Shown piece by piece: positions 44,401 through 51,441 of a stretch of DNA of 64,000 bases; position 1 is the first letter of the stretch, and the number at the start of each line of letters is the position of its first letter. The stretch lies in assembly GCA_001801685.1 (NCBI GenBank), contig MGYJ01000006.1, positions 6,256 to 70,255 on the forward strand, read 5' to 3'. The translations under genes were made by a program, and so were the position numbers. The notes under the pieces were generated by a model, which worked only from the letters and a program-made list of their open reading frames with translations, had not been told where the DNA came from and did no database searches. The stretch comes from Gammaproteobacteria bacterium RIFCSPHIGHO2_12_FULL_63_22. Its GTDB lineage: Bacteria > Pseudomonadota > Gammaproteobacteria > Xanthomonadales > Xanthomonadaceae.

Positions 44401-45071
44401 CAGCTGGTCCAGCTCTGCGAGTCGCGTGTGTACCAGTAGCCAAACAATTGGTGCATCACCGCGAAGATCGGCAAGGGCAACAGCCACCACCACACCGAAT
44501 CGACCAGGCTGACGAAGGGCAGGCTCCTGAGCGATCCGGCCTCCAGCGGCGGCAGCAGCGACACCAGCATGTGTGGGGCCAGCACCAGCGCGGCCAGCAT
44601 CAGCACCAGTATTCCGATTTCCAGGTGGGTGGAGACGATGCCGCGAAGGATGGATGCCGTTGCAAAGCCGAGGTCCTTGGCGCCGGCGGGCGTCAGGTAG
44701 CGGCCGTTGTTGCGCAACCACCACAACCACATCGAATTGTCCTTGGCGATGCCCGCTTCGACGTCCTTGGCCGGCACGCCAGCGCGGAAGAGTCGGCCTA
44801 TGCTCGCGCCGATGTAGCCGCCGCCGGAAACCGTGGAAAGGTAGTCGAATTGGCGGAGTAATCCATTTCGCGCCAAGCCGCGAATGACGCCGAGGCAGAG
44901 CGTTGCACTGCGCACGCCGCCGCCCGACAGTGCGATGCCCCAGCTACCCTTCGGATCCCCGGGTACGCCCGCCACCTTGCGCCGCGCCTGCACGTGCTGG
45001 TCGAACTCGGCCTTCGCCGCCTTGGCGCCGCCGTCGACTTCGACTTGCGGATCGGTGATCACGTCTTCCAT
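41487..45071 (-). CDS. Multi-pass patatin-like phospholipase
   Basis: An 1194-residue protein. The N-terminal patatin half has the oxyanion loop SGGGVRSA (about 49-56) and the nucleophile in STVSGGG (Ser82). About eight membrane helices then intervene (about 150-440). The second half of the patatin fold resumes, with the catalytic Asp in VSDGGHFDNTG (Asp662), so both catalytic halves must lie on the same membrane side, probably cytoplasmic. A further membrane helix near residue 840 leads to an Ala/Glu-rich stretch, a proline run and a SPOR/LytR_C-like C-terminal domain (IFLHIYDEGSRAAAEQIAARL, LVKELGF), probably periplasmic. Last gene of a four-gene operon, 26 bases after the protease gene. 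Ordinary patatins have 300-400 residues. Confidence 0.75.
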   Translation of the reverse strand: MEDVITDPQVEVDGGAKAAKAEFDQHVQARRKVAGVPGDPKGSWGIALSGGGVRSATLCLGVIRGLARNGLLRQFDYLSTVSGGGYIGASIGRLFRAGVPAKDVEAGIAKDNSMWLWWLRNNGRYLTPAGAKDLGFATASILRGIVSTHLEIGILVLMLAALVLAPHMLVSLLPPLEAGSLRSLPFVSLVDSVWWWLLPLPIFAVMHQLFGYWYTRDSQSWTSWLLILAAAASGVALGLWLNQAADHRFQLHLGNTTVPAASIVALYLLSFLSLAPVTAWLATMVDLLRKKPVVGIRLKRTKRLAYSLWALAVMFALGVLDLVTWRLTALFWDPENISAPYRLTALVAVVLAAGRLALPEIQRRLASSKQPNINIEKVLNLLGILLALLVAVFWTTLLSIALFPIWNSTRVLPMGAAWSDAPQVITWAVVVGLCLVYVAATRRSFDLLNLASLHNFYRARIERAYVSSGNCDGPDARFPSSSLNDVSSENTWRVAPLTEAIEGDDVELTDYAPHRHGGPIHLINCCINQSVDDRTGNYNADRKGVSLTIGSLGAESGTSFAQSTEFVNPPGRLSRWIAISGAAASTGMGSRTSPGFASLLFLSGLRLGFWTKTLLDSSQRPESLPKRFRSALLDFAPKPLAIVAESMARFPGLFSSIWYVSDGGHFDNTGIYALLKRRPKVIVAADCGADPKYLFSDLESLVRKAKIDFGATIEFVDPAKLGEKLPGELAAALGTPENISPEAAPNWLVLGRIQYRDKTEGALLVVKPRRLDKMPFEIVAYADRNPDFPQQSTGDQFFDEAQWEAYHQLGLLLGERMTSTLIEQARAAVTDMTHAPSSLVKAEEQTRAQEPKVGRRDRAGLTARATLGAGISLSVLLATWQGVEQYRESRRVENRDYDSLFVAHSKEIREGNLDTMLAAQFSSFAEQSEQRGDGRFDYLRNSLNSRCESLTVDKDKRACESLYTDLTAEPKPFYDYWFADKLPRYAIADIPEQTADTATVAMADEAVAEDAVSEVAAAEAEAAAVVEASADTAGAEPVVAIPPPPPAPPPSPEPESAVVLDAEAVRDVELAAASVPTAQARSTCLASDARIFLHIYDEGSRAAAEQIAARLVKELGFGKTPIQNVVETAKRNRRQPPYVWSSPAVVAHPGASESCVDAVRSIVSPETTLRNLPPSVKGSPGVLEIWLPPRTGMN

Positions 45072-45097
45072 TGCGTTAGATTCCCTGGTGATGGCCG

Positions 45098-46153
45098 TCA
45101 GTCGAGTTCGACTTCCAGTGTGTCAAGTACGTCCGTGATGGGATTGGCGTAGGCATAGCTGCCGTTGTCGGGGCAGGCTAACAGCAGGCCTACGGCTGCG
45201 TTCGATGATTTCCCGACGATCAGCGCGCCGCTGTCGCCACCCTGCGCGAAACGTGACGAGCCAGTGCGAGGGCGGATCCGCAACTGGTGGGTGAAGCGCG
45301 CGACGCGGGTTGGGTCGGTGCGTGAAAGCGGCACCAGCACATCGCAATCCACGTCGTCGATGACGCCGCTGGAATAGCCGGTGGTGCGGGCGTGCTTGTG
45401 CACTGCCATGTCCACGCTGGGAAGCGCCACGCCGTTGACGACGCCCACCGTGCAGATGGACGAGGACAGCGCGACGCTGCCATCCACGGATGCGACAGCC
45501 GCGTCCACGCGGTTGTCCGCCTGCGCACCCATGGCAATCGGCGCGAAGCGCAGCAAGCGGCCGACCACGTCGCCGGGCTCGCCGCCGTCGCCGATGGCGG
45601 GTTGGCAGATTTCCGATCCAATCGGCGCGACCCCGAAGTCCGCGAGCACGTGGTTGTTGCTGAGCATCAGTCGCAGGCCGTGTTCACCGGCTTTTCGCGA
45701 CCTGACGCGCGCGCCGAGCGTGCCGCCGATGACGTTGACGTTGCCGAGCGAGGCGCCGGGCTGCACCGGACGCTGGCGGGTCAGCCGCTTCATCGTGCAC
45801 GGCGCCAGCGGCATGGCGAAGTAGGCGGGCGGCGCTTCGATCACGTCGGTTTCTATGCCGGCAATCCGTGATGGAAGCATTGCCGCCAGCCCGACCAGCC
45901 GCCTTGGCAATTTGCGCGCGACATACAGGCGTACCGACAGCATGTCGGTGAGTTTGCCGCCCACGCGCTTGCGGCCGATGCCCACGGCATGCAAGAGTTC
46001 AGTGGCGCGGCCCTGCAGGTCGGCGATGCGCTGGTGCATTTCAAGGGCTTCGAAGAGCGGATGCCCGGACCGGAAGCAACGTGCGCTCAACTCGCGCTTG
46101 GCCATTCGCAGGTCTTCGAAGACGGACGGATCGATGTCGCGGCGCCGGGGCAC
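45098..46153 (-). CDS. Trypsin-fold serine protease, unknown target
   Basis: A 351-residue protein without a signal peptide. The catalytic triad is readable: His168 (LSNNHVLAD), Asp217 (NRVDAAVASVD) and Ser308 (FAQGGDSGALIV). The first 100 residues form a separate helical, basic N-terminal region. The overall layout matches chymotrypsin-like proteases that are found as parts of multi-gene accessory systems. The start is GTG 46153, two bases after the stop of the MBL gene; an internal ATG is at residue 17. It is operonic with the patatin gene. Confidence 0.75.
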   Translation of the reverse strand: MPRRRDIDPSVFEDLRMAKRELSARCFRSGHPLFEALEMHQRIADLQGRATELLHAVGIGRKRVGGKLTDMLSVRLYVARKLPRRLVGLAAMLPSRIAGIETDVIEAPPAYFAMPLAPCTMKRLTRQRPVQPGASLGNVNVIGGTLGARVRSRKAGEHGLRLMLSNNHVLADFGVAPIGSEICQPAIGDGGEPGDVVGRLLRFAPIAMGAQADNRVDAAVASVDGSVALSSSICTVGVVNGVALPSVDMAVHKHARTTGYSSGVIDDVDCDVLVPLSRTDPTRVARFTHQLRIRPRTGSSRFAQGGDSGALIVGKSSNAAVGLLLACPDNGSYAYANPITDVLDTLEVELD

Positions 46154-46155
46154 GG

Positions 46156-47484
46156 TCAGTATTCCGTTTCGACGGTCAGCACGCCGTCGGACGTGGCCTT
46201 GATGGCGATGTTGCCGTCCCAGCCGTTGGCGTAGATGGCCTTGTCCATCGTCCAGTAGGTAAAGTCGGGCGGCGTGCCGTTGGTGGGATGACGACCCTTG
46301 GTGCCTACGCGAACCTGCTTGGGTTGGTCGCGCGCCAACGTGATGCCATTTTCCGGGTCGAGCAGGTTGGTCAGTGCGGTCGCATTCGGATGGCCGAAGG
46401 CATAAGCGCTGAAGCGCTCGTCATCCGGCCACGAATCGCCGGACTGGATGACGGCAATCTTCGGCGTGACGGCGGCGACCAGGGCGGCGGTGGTCGCGTT
46501 GTGCGAGCCGTGGTGTGCCACCTTCAGCACGTCGGCATTGAAGGCGCGCTGGTCCGCTGAATAAGACTCGAGCATTGCCGCGATGCCCTCGGCCTGGATG
46601 TCGCCGGTAAAGAGGAATACCGATTTTCCGAAGGCGACGCGCAACACCACGCTGTCATTGTTGGCATTGTTGGCCCAGGCCACGTCCAGGTCGGCGCGAC
46701 CCCATAGCGCGGCGATCTTCGGGTCAACGCCCACGCCGCCGCGACGGCAGTTGATGGGATCGATCACTTTGCTGGTAGCGCCGGACACGGTCCTGATGTC
46801 GGATTCGGCGATGCCCAGGTAGCCGACGCCCTCGGTATCGTTGGCATAGGCTTCCAGGTCGCGCTGGCCCTTGCCCCCCGAGGCATGCGAACTTGGCGGG
46901 CCGCCGTCGAGCACGTTCATTATGACGATCGCAGGTTCCGCTTCGAGCAACACCGACACGCCGCCGGTGTGGTCGGCATGTGGATGTGACAGCACCACCG
47001 ATTGCAGCGTGCGCGCGAGATCGCTGCGGCGTTCGAAGAATTCCTCCAGGTAGGTCTGCAGGCGATCCTTGCCGGACACGCGGGCCGTGTCCTCGCCACC
47101 GGTATCAATCAGCATCGCGGCGCAGGAAAATTCGAGCAGGATCGCGTCCCCCTGGCCGACGTCGATGAAGTGGGCCACCATCGTGTTCGCGTCGGCAGTG
47201 GCTTCCGGCAAGCCGGCGGGCAAGGCGAACTCTGCTGTCGCCACGTCGTGGATCTCGCCGCGCGCAGGCGCGTTGGCATCCACCGGCTCACCGACGGCAT
47301 CGCCGGGGCTTGAAGATTGCGGTGGTCCATCGCCAGCTTCAGGCCCCATCGAGGCGATGGGCGCAGACCCCGCAGGGCTGCTTGTTTCCGATCGCATCGG
47401 CGCCGACTGGCAGCCGGCGAGCAAGATCGAAATGCCCAGGGCCAGCAGGCCGGGCACCCGTAGGGCGTTGGCGGACACGCGCAT
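46156..47484 (-). CDS. Metallo-beta-lactamase-fold lipoprotein, ComEC-like
   Basis: A 442-residue protein with a lipoprotein signal (lipobox LLAGC, Cys25), a low-complexity linker, and a metallo-beta-lactamase domain with AHFIDVGQGDAILLEF, MLIDTGGED, the metal-binding HPHADHTGG (167-175) and VLKVAHHGSHNAT. This is the ComEC/Rec2 hydrolase-domain pattern without membrane channels. The domain should be on the periplasmic side. ComEC-type domains act on DNA; nuclease or phosphodiesterase activity is inference. It is the second gene of the four-gene operon. Confidence 0.8.
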   Translation of the reverse strand: MRVSANALRVPGLLALGISILLAGCQSAPMRSETSSPAGSAPIASMGPEAGDGPPQSSSPGDAVGEPVDANAPARGEIHDVATAEFALPAGLPEATADANTMVAHFIDVGQGDAILLEFSCAAMLIDTGGEDTARVSGKDRLQTYLEEFFERRSDLARTLQSVVLSHPHADHTGGVSVLLEAEPAIVIMNVLDGGPPSSHASGGKGQRDLEAYANDTEGVGYLGIAESDIRTVSGATSKVIDPINCRRGGVGVDPKIAALWGRADLDVAWANNANNDSVVLRVAFGKSVFLFTGDIQAEGIAAMLESYSADQRAFNADVLKVAHHGSHNATTAALVAAVTPKIAVIQSGDSWPDDERFSAYAFGHPNATALTNLLDPENGITLARDQPKQVRVGTKGRHPTNGTPPDFTYWTMDKAIYANGWDGNIAIKATSDGVLTVETEY

Positions 47485-47520
47485 GATTCCTACTCCCGGA
47501 CTGGATTCGATGGCTTGCGC

Positions 47521-48408
47521 CTAGCGCAAGCGGAACAGGTTCCTGATTTCCTGCGCAAATGGTTCAGACAGTTTCTGGTACATCGCGCCGGTCGGATGCA
47601 TTTCGTCGAACCAGTCTTCCTCCTTCGGCACCCGCGTGCGAAGGTCAATGAAACGGAAGTTGTTGCGGAACCGCGCATCGCTGGCGAGCGGCTGCAATAC
47701 GCGTTCGACGAAACCATCGATCATCAGTTTCGCGAAGCGGCGCTGGTCGTCGATGTCGGGCAGGGCCACGCCGACATTGGGTCCGATCCAGGGACCGGCG
47801 TTCTTCTTCAGCAGCGCAATCAGGCCGATGTTGGCGACGGTAAGGTTGGCGGGCACGCCCAGCTTCAGGGGATAGCTATAGCTGTGGCCGATGATGGGCG
47901 TAGTCGGGCGCAGCTTCACCATGCTGGTGAGCGCCCGTTCGTAGGCCCGGTAGACCTCATCGAAGCGATTCGTCGCCACGACTGTCTGGAACGCCTGGGC
48001 AACGGTCATCGGTCCTTTTCCGGCGAACGCCTTCTTCAGGAACTTGCTGACCAGGTCGTTGCCGCCCGCGCTGAGCAAGGCGATGTCGAAATCGACCGAC
48101 CCGTACCAGCCCATGATGTCCTTCAGGCGCTTGGGCGCGAACATGTCGGTGGCCAGGTCGCCGCTGTCTTCGGCTCGGAAGAACAATCCGCCCTGGCCGA
48201 CAATGGGTACGCCGCGCTCTTCCTGCTCCGGTGTCGGAAACACCAGCCAGTCCAGGATATTCATGCTCGCTGGCGTCGAGAACCAGGAGTCGCCCTCGCA
48301 GAAGACCACCGGCGTGCGCGAGCGCAGGTCCGGGTGTCGCTTCAGCGTGCGATAGATTTCCCTGAACTCGCCGCGGCGAGTGCTGTAAACCGATTGGCTG
48401 CCGGCCAT
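47521..48408 (-). CDS. SGNH hydrolase, cytoplasmic
   Basis: A 295-residue protein. SGNH blocks are VVFCEGDSWFSTP (Ser41), LLSAGGNDLVS (Gly-Gly-Asn-Asp, about 115-118) and DWFDEMHPTGAMY (Asp268, His271). No signal peptide, so it is cytoplasmic, unlike the SGNH protein at 24146. It begins the four-gene operon, with AGGGGGAGCC upstream of ATG 48408; the frame is open further upstream to 48513 but that would cross the RcnB terminator. With the patatin, the operon contains two lipid/ester hydrolases. Confidence 0.75.
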   Translation of the reverse strand: MAGSQSVYSTRRGEFREIYRTLKRHPDLRSRTPVVFCEGDSWFSTPASMNILDWLVFPTPEQEERGVPIVGQGGLFFRAEDSGDLATDMFAPKRLKDIMGWYGSVDFDIALLSAGGNDLVSKFLKKAFAGKGPMTVAQAFQTVVATNRFDEVYRAYERALTSMVKLRPTTPIIGHSYSYPLKLGVPANLTVANIGLIALLKKNAGPWIGPNVGVALPDIDDQRRFAKLMIDGFVERVLQPLASDARFRNNFRFIDLRTRVPKEEDWFDEMHPTGAMYQKLSEPFAQEIRNLFRLR

Positions 48409-48469
48409 GATGGCTCCCCCTTCATGGACAATTGACGAAGATTGGGCGAGCAAGCGGCCACGCGCCAGG

Positions 48470-48499
48470 CAAACAAAAAGGGCCGGATTTCTCCGGCCC
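48470..48499 (-). terminator. Terminator of the intact RcnB gene
   Basis: Eight-base perfect stem GGGCCGGA / TCCGGCCC (48480-48487, 48492-48499) with a four-base loop; on the minus strand it is followed by TTTTTGTTT. It separates the RcnB gene from the four-hydrolase operon, which must have its own promoter between 48408 and about 48470. No clear boxes can be placed there. Confidence 0.85.
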
Positions 48500-48524
48500 T
48501 TCCGTTTTTGCAAACTGCCTGGAC

Positions 48525-49196
48525 TTAGTAGAACAGGCTGTACATCACCTGGCGCACGACGCCATTGGTGACCGACACGAGGTAGGCATCGGAACCAACG
48601 CGGTTCCAGCGGTAGCCACGCGGCGGAGCCGACAGGCCGTACGGACGGTAGTCAACATAGTGGTTGCTGCCGTAGTAGCCCTGGGGCAGGCGCGAGCCTA
48701 CGTCGTAACGCGTGTAGCGGTAGCCGCGCGGTGCATTGTAGCGACCGGCCTGGAAACGACGGTGGGCCATGCCGCGGCGGTTGTCACCACGGTCGTAACG
48801 ATTGTCGCCGCGCTGGTAGCGGTTGTCGTTGTAGCGGTTGTCATAGCGACCGTCACGGCTGTCGTAGCGACCATCGCGGTCGTAGTTGCCGGCCTGGTAA
48901 CGATCGTTCCTGCCGTCACGGTTACGGTCCCAGCTGATGTTGTTGCGGTTGTCATACGTGTCGTACTGGTCGGAAACGCCGTCACGATCCATGTCTTCCC
49001 GCGAGTCGCCATAGCGCGAGTCCGCATAGCGAGAGTCGGAATAACGATCGTCATAGCGATCGTCGTCGCGGTCGTCGTACGCGTCGGACGAGTAACGATC
49101 ATCGCGGTCGTAGTAACCACTCTGGGCCGAAGCCGTGGAGCTCATCGCGCCGGTCAGGATCAGGGCCGATGTGATAGCGAGCAAGGTCTTCTTCAT
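48525..49196 (-). CDS. RcnB-family exported protein with Asp/Gly repeats
   Basis: A 223-residue protein. Signal peptide ends at STASAQ. A long low-complexity stretch (about residues 25-150) of Asp, Arg, Tyr and Ser follows, with repeats such as DSRYADSRYGDSRED and calcium-loop-like DMDRDGVSDQYD and DRNRDGRNDRYQ. The C-terminal RcnB segment (YRPYGLSAPPRGYRWNRVGS to YSLFY) is complete. RcnB of E. coli is a periplasmic factor for nickel/cobalt homeostasis; whether the role is kept here is unknown. GGAAAC precedes the ATG. A truncated relative lies at 40953. Confidence 0.75.
   Translation of the reverse strand: MKKTLLAITSALILTGAMSSTASAQSGYYDRDDRYSSDAYDDRDDDRYDDRYSDSRYADSRYGDSREDMDRDGVSDQYDTYDNRNNISWDRNRDGRNDRYQAGNYDRDGRYDSRDGRYDNRYNDNRYQRGDNRYDRGDNRRGMAHRRFQAGRYNAPRGYRYTRYDVGSRLPQGYYGSNHYVDYRPYGLSAPPRGYRWNRVGSDAYLVSVTNGVVRQVMYSLFY
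48583..48614. repeat. Direct repeat copy 2 (32 bp)
   Basis: Identical over 32 bases to 41011-41042, same orientation, 7.57 kb away. The copies lie inside the two RcnB-family genes that flank the four-hydrolase operon. Confidence 0.8.
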
Positions 49197-49299
49197 GGGG
49201 GTTTCCTGGATGCGGAAGGTTCCGCGACGCCATGATGCCCGGCGCCGATTAATAGCGAGTAAGTGGAAGGGGCGGAAACCGACCGCCGGGTGAATGGTC

Positions 49300-50871
49300 T
49301 CAGCGCGCCTGCAGCCAGCCGGGAAGCAGGCCGTGCGGATCGATCCGTGCATCCTGGTCGTAGCTGACGCCATGCGCGGCCAACATCGCCTGCAGCCGAC
49401 CGCTCTTGAAGGCATCCATGGTGTCGGTGCAGCCACCGACGTGTTCACCGCCGATGAACACCTGTGGAATGGTCGGACTGCCGATGCGCTTGAGAAGCAC
49501 GGCACGGATCTGTCCGCCGCGGTCGTCGGCCTGGTAGGCCGTGGAGTCGAGGTCTATGGATCGATAGGGGATCGAAGCCTGCGCGAACAACTTGCGCAGC
49601 GACCAGCAGAACTCGCACCACTCGAGCGCGAAAAGTACGAGTGGCTGCGTGGGATCAGCAAGGACATGTGCGACGAAGTCTTCGACGTCTGCCGAAACCG
49701 GCGTGGCCGAGGATGCTGGTTCCGACTTCGTCGGCATGGCGCAGACAGCTGGCGAGGAGGGCGTCGCATTGTCGGACGTGGTCGCGGGCACGGGCGCCGG
49801 CGCAGGTGCAGGTGCAGGTGCAGGCGCATCAAACCGGGCACCGGGTGTCGAACGGGAAATCTCCAATTCCTCGTCCGACATGTCGGCGCCAATGCCGTCG
49901 AACAGGGGCGTGCTGAGATACCGCTCGCCGGTATCGGGCAGCATGCACAGGAAGGTCGTGCCTTCGGGCGCGGATGCGGCCACCTGCAGCGTGCCGGCAA
50001 GCGTCGCACCGCCGGACGTGCCGACGAAGATTCCCTCGCGTGTCGCCAGTTCCCGCGCCAGCCGCGTGGCATCCGCGCCATTCACCGGAACGATCCGGTC
50101 GATCAGTTTCATCGCCACAGCGGCTTCGGTCAGCTTCGGGATGAAGTCCGGCGACCAGCCCTGCATCAGGTGCGGCCGCGCGCTGGGATGGCTCTCCCTG
50201 ATGCGCCCGTCCGGAAACCGGGATTGCGGAATGCCGCTGCCCAGTACCGGCGAGTTGTCGGGTTCGCAAACCAACACCTGGATGTCGGGGCGCTGCGCCT
50301 TCAACACGCGGCTGACGCCCTTCAGCGTGCCGCCGGTGCCGTAGCCGGTTACCCAATAGTCGAGTCGCTGGCCGTCGAAGGCTTCCAGTATTTCCGGCGC
50401 CGTCGTGCGCGAATGCATATCGGCGTTGGCTTCATTGTCGAACTGCCGACAGAGGAACCAGCCATGCGCCTCGGCCAGTTCCGTCGCCTTCGCCAGCATG
50501 CCCGTGCCGCGTAGCGCGGCCGGCGTCAGCACCACTTTCGCACCGAGGAAGCGCATCAGCTTGCGCCGCTCGACGCTGAAGTTTTCCGCCATCACCACGA
50601 CCAGCGGATAGCCCTTCACCGCACACACCATGGCCAGGCCGATGCCCGTGTTTCCGCTGGTCGCTTCGATGACGGTTTGGCCGGGCTTCAAGCTGCCGCG
50701 CTTTTCCGCATCCTCGATGATGCCCAGCGCAAGCCGGTCCTTCACCGAGCCCATCGGGTTGAATGCCTCGACCTTGACGAAGACATTCACGTGCGCGGGC
50801 GCCAATTTGTTCAGGCGCACTATCGGCGTGCGGCCCACGGTTTCAAGGATGCTGTCGAACTTGCCTGGCAT
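49300..50871 (-). CDS. Cysteine synthase fused to glutaredoxin
   Basis: A 523-residue protein. Residues 1-310 are a cysteine synthase-family PLP enzyme: LETVGRTPIVRLNKL, PLP lysine in NPMGSVKDR (Lys44), TSGNTGIGLA, GYGTGGTLKG and the late TSGGATLAGTL. A proline/alanine linker follows (PAPAPAPAPAPVP). Residues about 410-510 are a glutaredoxin with ALEWCEFCWSLRKLF (CxxC), PTIPQVFIGGEHVGGC and DTMDAFKSGRLQAML. The synthase makes cysteine from O-acetylserine or O-phosphoserine. Fusion to glutaredoxin could channel a thiol or persulphide step. ATG 50871 was chosen; in-frame starts lie 30 and 57 bases upstream. Confidence 0.8.
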   Translation of the reverse strand: MPGKFDSILETVGRTPIVRLNKLAPAHVNVFVKVEAFNPMGSVKDRLALGIIEDAEKRGSLKPGQTVIEATSGNTGIGLAMVCAVKGYPLVVVMAENFSVERRKLMRFLGAKVVLTPAALRGTGMLAKATELAEAHGWFLCRQFDNEANADMHSRTTAPEILEAFDGQRLDYWVTGYGTGGTLKGVSRVLKAQRPDIQVLVCEPDNSPVLGSGIPQSRFPDGRIRESHPSARPHLMQGWSPDFIPKLTEAAVAMKLIDRIVPVNGADATRLARELATREGIFVGTSGGATLAGTLQVAASAPEGTTFLCMLPDTGERYLSTPLFDGIGADMSDEELEISRSTPGARFDAPAPAPAPAPAPVPATTSDNATPSSPAVCAMPTKSEPASSATPVSADVEDFVAHVLADPTQPLVLFALEWCEFCWSLRKLFAQASIPYRSIDLDSTAYQADDRGGQIRAVLLKRIGSPTIPQVFIGGEHVGGCTDTMDAFKSGRLQAMLAAHGVSYDQDARIDPHGLLPGWLQAR

Positions 50872-50931
50872 TGCAGCGCGAGCCTCTCGTTGCCCCGTCA
50901 TGGCACCACGATACGCGGGCCGGACCACAAT

Positions 50932-51441
50932 TCAAGACGCTTGCTTCGAAAACAGATCATCCGCCGCCGCCGCACCCTCGAGCTGCAGCAGGAACTGCTT
51001 GGTCGGCAGACCGCCACCGAATCCGGTCAAGCTGCCATTGGCGCCGATCACCCGATGGCAGGGGAGCACGATCGGTAGTGGATTCCTGCCGTTGGCTGCG
51101 CCGACGGCGCGGGTGGCAGTGGGGTTTCCGATTCGCGTGGCGAGTTGCAGGTAGCTGATGGTTTCGCCGTAGCCTATCCCGGCGAGCGCCGACCAGACCC
51201 TGCGTTGGAAGTCGGTGCCGCGTGGCGCGAGGGGCAGTTCGAACTGCCGCCGCCGGCCGGCGAAATATTCGTCCAGCTGCGTGCGCGTGCGCTGCAACAC
51301 CTCGTCATCCGCTTCTCGCCAGTCGGGTTCGCGTTTGAAGGGGTGGCGGGGATTCTGGAATTCGATCAGGCGCAGGCCGGCGCCATCGGCTGCGACAAGC
51401 AGCGGACCCACTGGACTTGGGATGATCCGGTAGTTTGTCAT
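50932..51441 (-). CDS. ogt: Methylated-DNA-[protein]-cysteine S-methyltransferase (Ogt-like)
   Basis: A 169-residue protein. The acceptor Cys is in [12 protein letters not shown] (Cys128), with the preceding [17 protein letters not shown] and [10 protein letters not shown] helix motifs of the Ogt/MGMT fold. It repairs O6-methylguanine by suicide transfer. ATG 51441 overlaps the stop of the Ada-AlkA gene (ATGA), so the two form an alkylation-repair operon. Length is normal for Ogt. Confidence 0.9.
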   Translation of the reverse strand: MTNYRIIPSPVGPLLVAADGAGLRLIEFQNPRHPFKREPDWREADDEVLQRTRTQLDEYFAGRRRQFELPLAPRGTDFQRRVWSALAGIGYGETISYLQLATRIGNPTATRAVGAANGRNPLPIVLPCHRVIGANGSLTGFGGGLPTKQFLLQLEGAAAADDLFSKQAS

